From assembly GCA_947296775.1 (NCBI GenBank), contig CAMYRF010000032.1, forward strand, positions 1 through 7,920: DNA of 7,920 bases, written 5' to 3'. The notes beneath the pieces were generated by a model. That model had not been told where the DNA came from. It searched no databases and saw only the letters and a program-made list of their open reading frames with translations. Below, piece after piece: positions 4,906 to 7,920 of this stretch (positions are counted from its first letter, which is position 1; every line of letters begins with the position of its first letter). The position numbers and the translations under genes were made by a program. This stretch comes from an uncultured Mycoplasmatota bacterium. Its GTDB lineage: Bacteria > Bacillota_I > Bacilli_A > RF39 > UBA660.

Positions 4906-6892
4906 ACTATCCTTAAAAAATATCAAAAAAAGTTTTAAAGATTATGCGATATACTTTTTAACTCTAATATTAGGTGTTGCCATATTCTATGTCTTTAATG
5001 CCATGGAATCACAACAAGCAATGATGGATATGAATGAAACAAAAAAAGAAATACTAGACTTAATGAATAATCTATTAGGCGGAGTTTCCATATTTGTTTC
5101 AATTGTCTTAGGATTCTTAATAATATATGCCAATAAATTCTTAATCAAAAAACGTAAAAAAGAATTTGGTATATATATGACATTAGGAATGGGTAAAAGA
5201 CAAATGTCAAAAATGCTACTAATAGAAACACTATTAATTGGTTTAATCTCACTTGCCGCTGGGCTATTAGTAGGAATATTCGCTTCACAATTAATGAGCT
5301 TTATCGTCGCAAAAATGTTTGAAGCAGATATGACATCATATGCCTTTACCTTTTCAAATGAAGCAATAATAAAAACAATAATTTACTTTGGAATAATGTA
5401 TTTATTAGTAATGATTTTAAATACCTTTATAATTTCCAAATATAAATTAATAAATCTTATAAACGCAGCCAAACAAAATGAAAAAGTAAAAGTTAAAAAT
5501 CCAATTATATCAATACTAATATTTATTCTTGGAATAGGAGTATTAAGCTTTGCTTATTATCAAGTAACCGAAAACATTATGAACTTAGAATTTAATCAGT
5601 TCTTAGGATGTATTCTTCTAGGAATAATTGGAACAATAATGTTCTTCTATGGTGTATCAGGATTTATTTTAAGATTAGTAAGGGCTAACAAAAAAATCTA
5701 CCTAAAAGGACTAAACATGTTTGTCTTAAGACAAATAAATAGTAAAATCAATACAACCGTATTTTCAATGAGTATAATATGCATTCTATTATTCTTAACT
5801 ATAACCGTTTTCTCAAGCGCTATGAGTTTAAATCAAGCAGCTAAAAAGGACCTTAAAGAACTAACACCAATGGATGTAGAAATTAAAGAATATAGAAACG
5901 AAGATGAAATAAAACCACTTCAAACCATTTTAATTAATAGCGGTTTAAATATGAATGATTTAAAAGATGTAATAGAAGTAAATGAATATCTTATAGATAC
6001 TGTTCGTACTAAAGACGTACTAGGTGAAAAAGTAGCAAGCCAAAAAGATTCAGAATTTTTATATCACCTAGATATGCCAGAATCAGTAATGACCATTTCT
6101 GATTATAATAAAGTAGCAAGTAAATATGGAAAAGAAACATTTACTTTAAATGATGATGAATATTTAGTTACTGCCGATTATGAAGATATGATTAAATATC
6201 GTAACCAGGCACTTCAAGATGGAGTAAACATCAATATAAATGGAAAAACATATAAACCAAAATATAATGAAATAAAAGATGGATTCCTTGATATGGGAGC
6301 AAATCACAGTAATACAGGAATATTTATTTTTCCAGATAAAGCATTAGAGAATATAAAACCTGCACATAGATTTTTAATCGCAAACTATAATGCCAATGAT
6401 GAAAAAACATATAATAAAATAGAAGAAAAAATAGCAAACATCAGTGTAGATAATGTAACCATAGGATTTTACACTAAAACATCTATTTATGATTCAGCAA
6501 TAGGAATAGGGGCAATAGTAACATTTATTGGACTATATTTAGGAATAATTTTCTTAATATCATCAGCTGCAATTTTAGCTTTAAAAGAATTATCTGATTC
6601 ATCAGATAATAAAGAAAGATATAATGTTTTAAGAAAAATAGGTGCCGATGAAAAAATGATAAATAAATCATTATTCAAACAAATAGGAATTTTCTTCCTA
6701 GCGCCACTACTACTTGCAATTATCCATTCAATATTCGGAATAAAATGTGCAAATTTAATGCTATCTGCATTTGGCAAATCAGGTATGCTAACTTCAATAA
6801 TTATGACTGCCACATTCATAATAGTAATATATGGAGGATATTTCCTACTTACATATTTCTCAAGTAAATCAATCATAAAAGAATACGAATAA
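4892..6892 (+). CDS. bceB: ABC transporter permease, FtsX/BceB-like
   Basis: A 666-residue membrane protein with the ten-helix plan of BceB permeases. Helices lie at about 17-36, 62-82, 108-130, 161-182, 204-224, 236-262 and 288-310, then a large extracellular domain (about 311-534), then 537-562, 595-620 and 633-655. FtsX-type coupling segments follow helix 2 (KEFGIYMTLGMGKRQM, 90-105) and helix 8 (KERYNVLRKIGADEKMI, 574-590). The single extracellular domain of about 220 residues between helices 7 and 8 is the Bce hallmark and is thought to hold peptide recognition. It is rich in Asp, Glu, Asn and Lys and has no cysteine. By family analogy the protein binds the peptide-target complex and passes the flux signal to the kinase. 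The coding overlap with the ATPase gene and the strong terminator afterwards close the operon. Confidence 0.93.
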   Translation: MMLFKLSLKNIKKSFKDYAIYFLTLILGVAIFYVFNAMESQQAMMDMNETKKEILDLMNNLLGGVSIFVSIVLGFLIIYANKFLIKKRKKEFGIYMTLGMGKRQMSKMLLIETLLIGLISLAAGLLVGIFASQLMSFIVAKMFEADMTSYAFTFSNEAIIKTIIYFGIMYLLVMILNTFIISKYKLINLINAAKQNEKVKVKNPIISILIFILGIGVLSFAYYQVTENIMNLEFNQFLGCILLGIIGTIMFFYGVSGFILRLVRANKKIYLKGLNMFVLRQINSKINTTVFSMSIICILLFLTITVFSSAMSLNQAAKKDLKELTPMDVEIKEYRNEDEIKPLQTILINSGLNMNDLKDVIEVNEYLIDTVRTKDVLGEKVASQKDSEFLYHLDMPESVMTISDYNKVASKYGKETFTLNDDEYLVTADYEDMIKYRNQALQDGVNININGKTYKPKYNEIKDGFLDMGANHSNTGIFIFPDKALENIKPAHRFLIANYNANDEKTYNKIEEKIANISVDNVTIGFYTKTSIYDSAIGIGAIVTFIGLYLGIIFLISSAAILALKELSDSSDNKERYNVLRKIGADEKMINKSLFKQIGIFFLAPLLLAIIHSIFGIKCANLMLSAFGKSGMLTSIIMTATFIIVIYGGYFLLTYFSSKSIIKEYE

Positions 6893-6893
6893 T

Positions 6894-6938
6894 AAAAAAC
6901 AAGGCAATCTTTCGATAATATTACCTTGTTTTTTTTTC
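6894..6938 (+). terminator. Strong intrinsic terminator of the transporter operon
   Basis: AAAAAACAAGG (6894-6904) pairs with CCTTGTTTTTT (6924-6934), extended after one C/A mismatch by AAT/ATT (6906-6908 with 6920-6922). The loop is 11 nt (6909-6919). The descending arm runs into a tract of ten T, then CTTTTTTTT. It begins directly after the permease stop codon. Confidence 0.88.
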
Positions 6939-6954
6939 TTTTTTTTGATAAGAT
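6926..6954 (+). promoter_or_regulatory. Possible promoter of the surface protein gene, embedded in the terminator
   Basis: TTGTTT (6926-6931) and TAAGAT (6949-6954) are 17 bp apart. The -35 lies in the descending arm of the terminator and the spacer is its T-tract. The start would be near 6961, just ahead of the ribosome binding site. It is the only reasonable promoter in the gap, but both boxes are imperfect. Confidence 0.4.
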
Positions 6955-6971
6955 GTATACGGTGGAGAAGA

Positions 6972-7920
6972 ATGAGAAAAAAAAGAAGAAAACAAAGAAA
7001 AATAATCATATTAACAAGTATAGCATTATTATTTGTATTAACAACAGGATATGCCGCATTTCAAACAAATTTAAAAATAACCGCTAAAGGAAATATCTTA
7101 GAAAAAGGAATAAGACCAATAGAATTAAAAAATAACGTTGTTACATCTGGTCAAGGACTATATTTGGATAATCTTGAAAATAATAGATATGTATACAAAG
7201 GAGAAAATCCAAATAATTATATTTGGTTTAATAATGAGCTATGGCGTATAATAGCTATTGAAAACGATAACACATTAAAAATAATAAGAAATGAAAGTGA
7301 TGATACAGTACTTTACGATTCTGCATATAGTACATCAAGCGGAAGAAGATTTAACTCAAATAATACATATTGTAAAACATTTGCTGATAGTACTACGTAT
7401 TATGGTTGTAATGCATGGAATAGTGTAAGCGGGAATTATACAAGCAGTGGTGTAACCGGAACAGTTACAGAAGACGCTGAGCTAAATATTTATTTCAATC
7501 AAACTTTTTACAACAGTATTAACATTAAAGATAGACAGCTAATTACTAGGCATAAGTTTTATAAAGGACCAATAAATGGTGTCGACGACAGTATATCTCC
7601 AGGATTAACTGACATTATTAATGACGAAAAAACGGACAGTTGGACAGGGTTAATAGGCCTTCCAAATTTAAGTGATTGGTATAAAGCTTCGTCAAATCCA
7701 GAATGTTTAAACAGTAAAACTGAATTTTGCTGTAACAGTAAAGATTTTAAGTGTAAAATAAATAATTATATATATCAAAATCAATTTATATTATTTATGT
7801 CACCAGATAACAGAAAAAATTATACTCATGCATTAATAACTTTTTCACCAGACGATGGAATCCTGGGAGGAAGTTCAAACTCTGATAAGATTAACCGTCG
7901 ACCAACGCTTTATATAACTG
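6972..7920 (+). CDS. Putative secreted or surface protein of unknown function, N-terminal part (3' end outside window)
   Basis: The open frame runs 316 codons from ATG 6972 to the window edge without a stop. The N-terminus is strongly basic (residues 2-10 almost all Arg/Lys), then a hydrophobic segment (11-25) and TTGYAAFQT, a signal peptide or membrane anchor; cleavage after A28 or A29 is plausible. The rest is Asn-, Ser- and Tyr-rich and extracellular-looking. A block at about 57-107 (TSGQGLYLDN, YKGENPNNYIWFNN, ELWRIIAIE, LKIIRNES) and a late RRPTLYIT (309-316) recall repeated domains in uncharacterised surface proteins of gut Firmicutes, perhaps DUF6273-like; this rests on memory, not a search. 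Six cysteines (C134, C146, C245, C253, C254, C261) include an adjacent pair. GGAG at 6964-6967 lies 4 nt before the ATG, rather close. The family resemblance suggests the C-terminus is near. No function is assigned. Confidence 0.75.
   Translation, partial: MRKKRRKQRKIIILTSIALLFVLTTGYAAFQTNLKITAKGNILEKGIRPIELKNNVVTSGQGLYLDNLENNRYVYKGENPNNYIWFNNELWRIIAIENDNTLKIIRNESDDTVLYDSAYSTSSGRRFNSNNTYCKTFADSTTYYGCNAWNSVSGNYTSSGVTGTVTEDAELNIYFNQTFYNSINIKDRQLITRHKFYKGPINGVDDSISPGLTDIINDEKTDSWTGLIGLPNLSDWYKASSNPECLNSKTEFCCNSKDFKCKINNYIYQNQFILFMSPDNRKNYTHALITFSPDDGILGGSSNSDKINRRPTLYIT

Noticed and set aside
6487..6876. 129-codon minus strand open frame inside the permease gene
   Set aside because: It is the antisense shadow of the last permease helices; no ribosome binding site or recognisable motif. 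The other antisense frames (for example 753-956, 3735-4010) were set aside for the same reason.
6953..7087. Small ORF from ATG 6953 in another frame (about 44 codons) ahead of and overlapping the surface protein gene
   Set aside because: It has no ribosome binding site, a Lys/Asn-only composition typical of shifted A+T-rich frames, and it overlaps a gene with a clear leader peptide.
1..7920. CRISPR array, insertion sequence, tRNA or rRNA
   Set aside because: No regularly spaced repeats, transposase reading frame, terminal inverted repeats with target duplication, or tRNA/rRNA-like G+C-rich segment was found on either strand.

Overview
The window is a stretch of very A+T-rich, low-GC Gram-positive chromosome. 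Shine-Dalgarno sites are clear, ATA and AGA codons are frequent, and gaps between genes are short. All tryptophans are TGG and one gene ends in TGA (the response regulator), so the standard bacterial code (table 11) fits better than the Mycoplasma code. The gene content suggests a gut-associated member of the Bacilli (RF39/Erysipelotrichia-like lineages): a Bce-type peptide resistance module, a small DUF5684-like membrane protein, and a surface protein with a 'GYAAFQT' type leader. That placement is inference.

Layout. (1) 1-293: the 3' end of cysE (serine O-acetyltransferase), entering from the left. (2) 320-715, minus strand: a small polytopic membrane protein of DUF5684 type, convergent with cysE. 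(3) 837-1838, plus strand: a GH25 muramidase with two C-terminal repeats and no signal peptide. (4) 1848-2288, minus strand: TspO/MBR membrane protein, convergent with the muramidase. (5) 2384-6892, plus strand: a complete BceRS-BceAB type module made of an OmpR-family response regulator, an intramembrane-sensing histidine kinase, an ABC ATPase and a 10-TM FtsX-type permease. A strong terminator ends it. (6) 6972-7920, plus strand: the start of a secreted or surface-anchored, cysteine-containing protein of unknown function that runs off the right edge.

How the genes work together. By analogy with the studied Bce family, the permease with its large extracellular domain detects a cell-wall-active peptide. 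It signals through the kinase, which has almost no sensor domain of its own. The phosphorylated regulator then activates the promoter of the ATPase and permease genes. The sequence supports this wiring. Between kinase and ATPase lies a perfect palindrome TTACA-N4-TGTAA, the form I recall as the BceR-type operator, followed by an extra half-site one helical turn away. A TTGTTA-17-TATAAT promoter lies immediately downstream. The TspO protein, GH25 muramidase and surface protein are also envelope-related, but no shared regulation is shown.

I do not see an undescribed multi-gene system here. The points most worth following are the palindrome that could be both operator and weak terminator (4052-4080), a 10-bp inverted repeat bracketing the -10 region of the regulator gene (2345-2384), and the unidentified surface protein at the right end.
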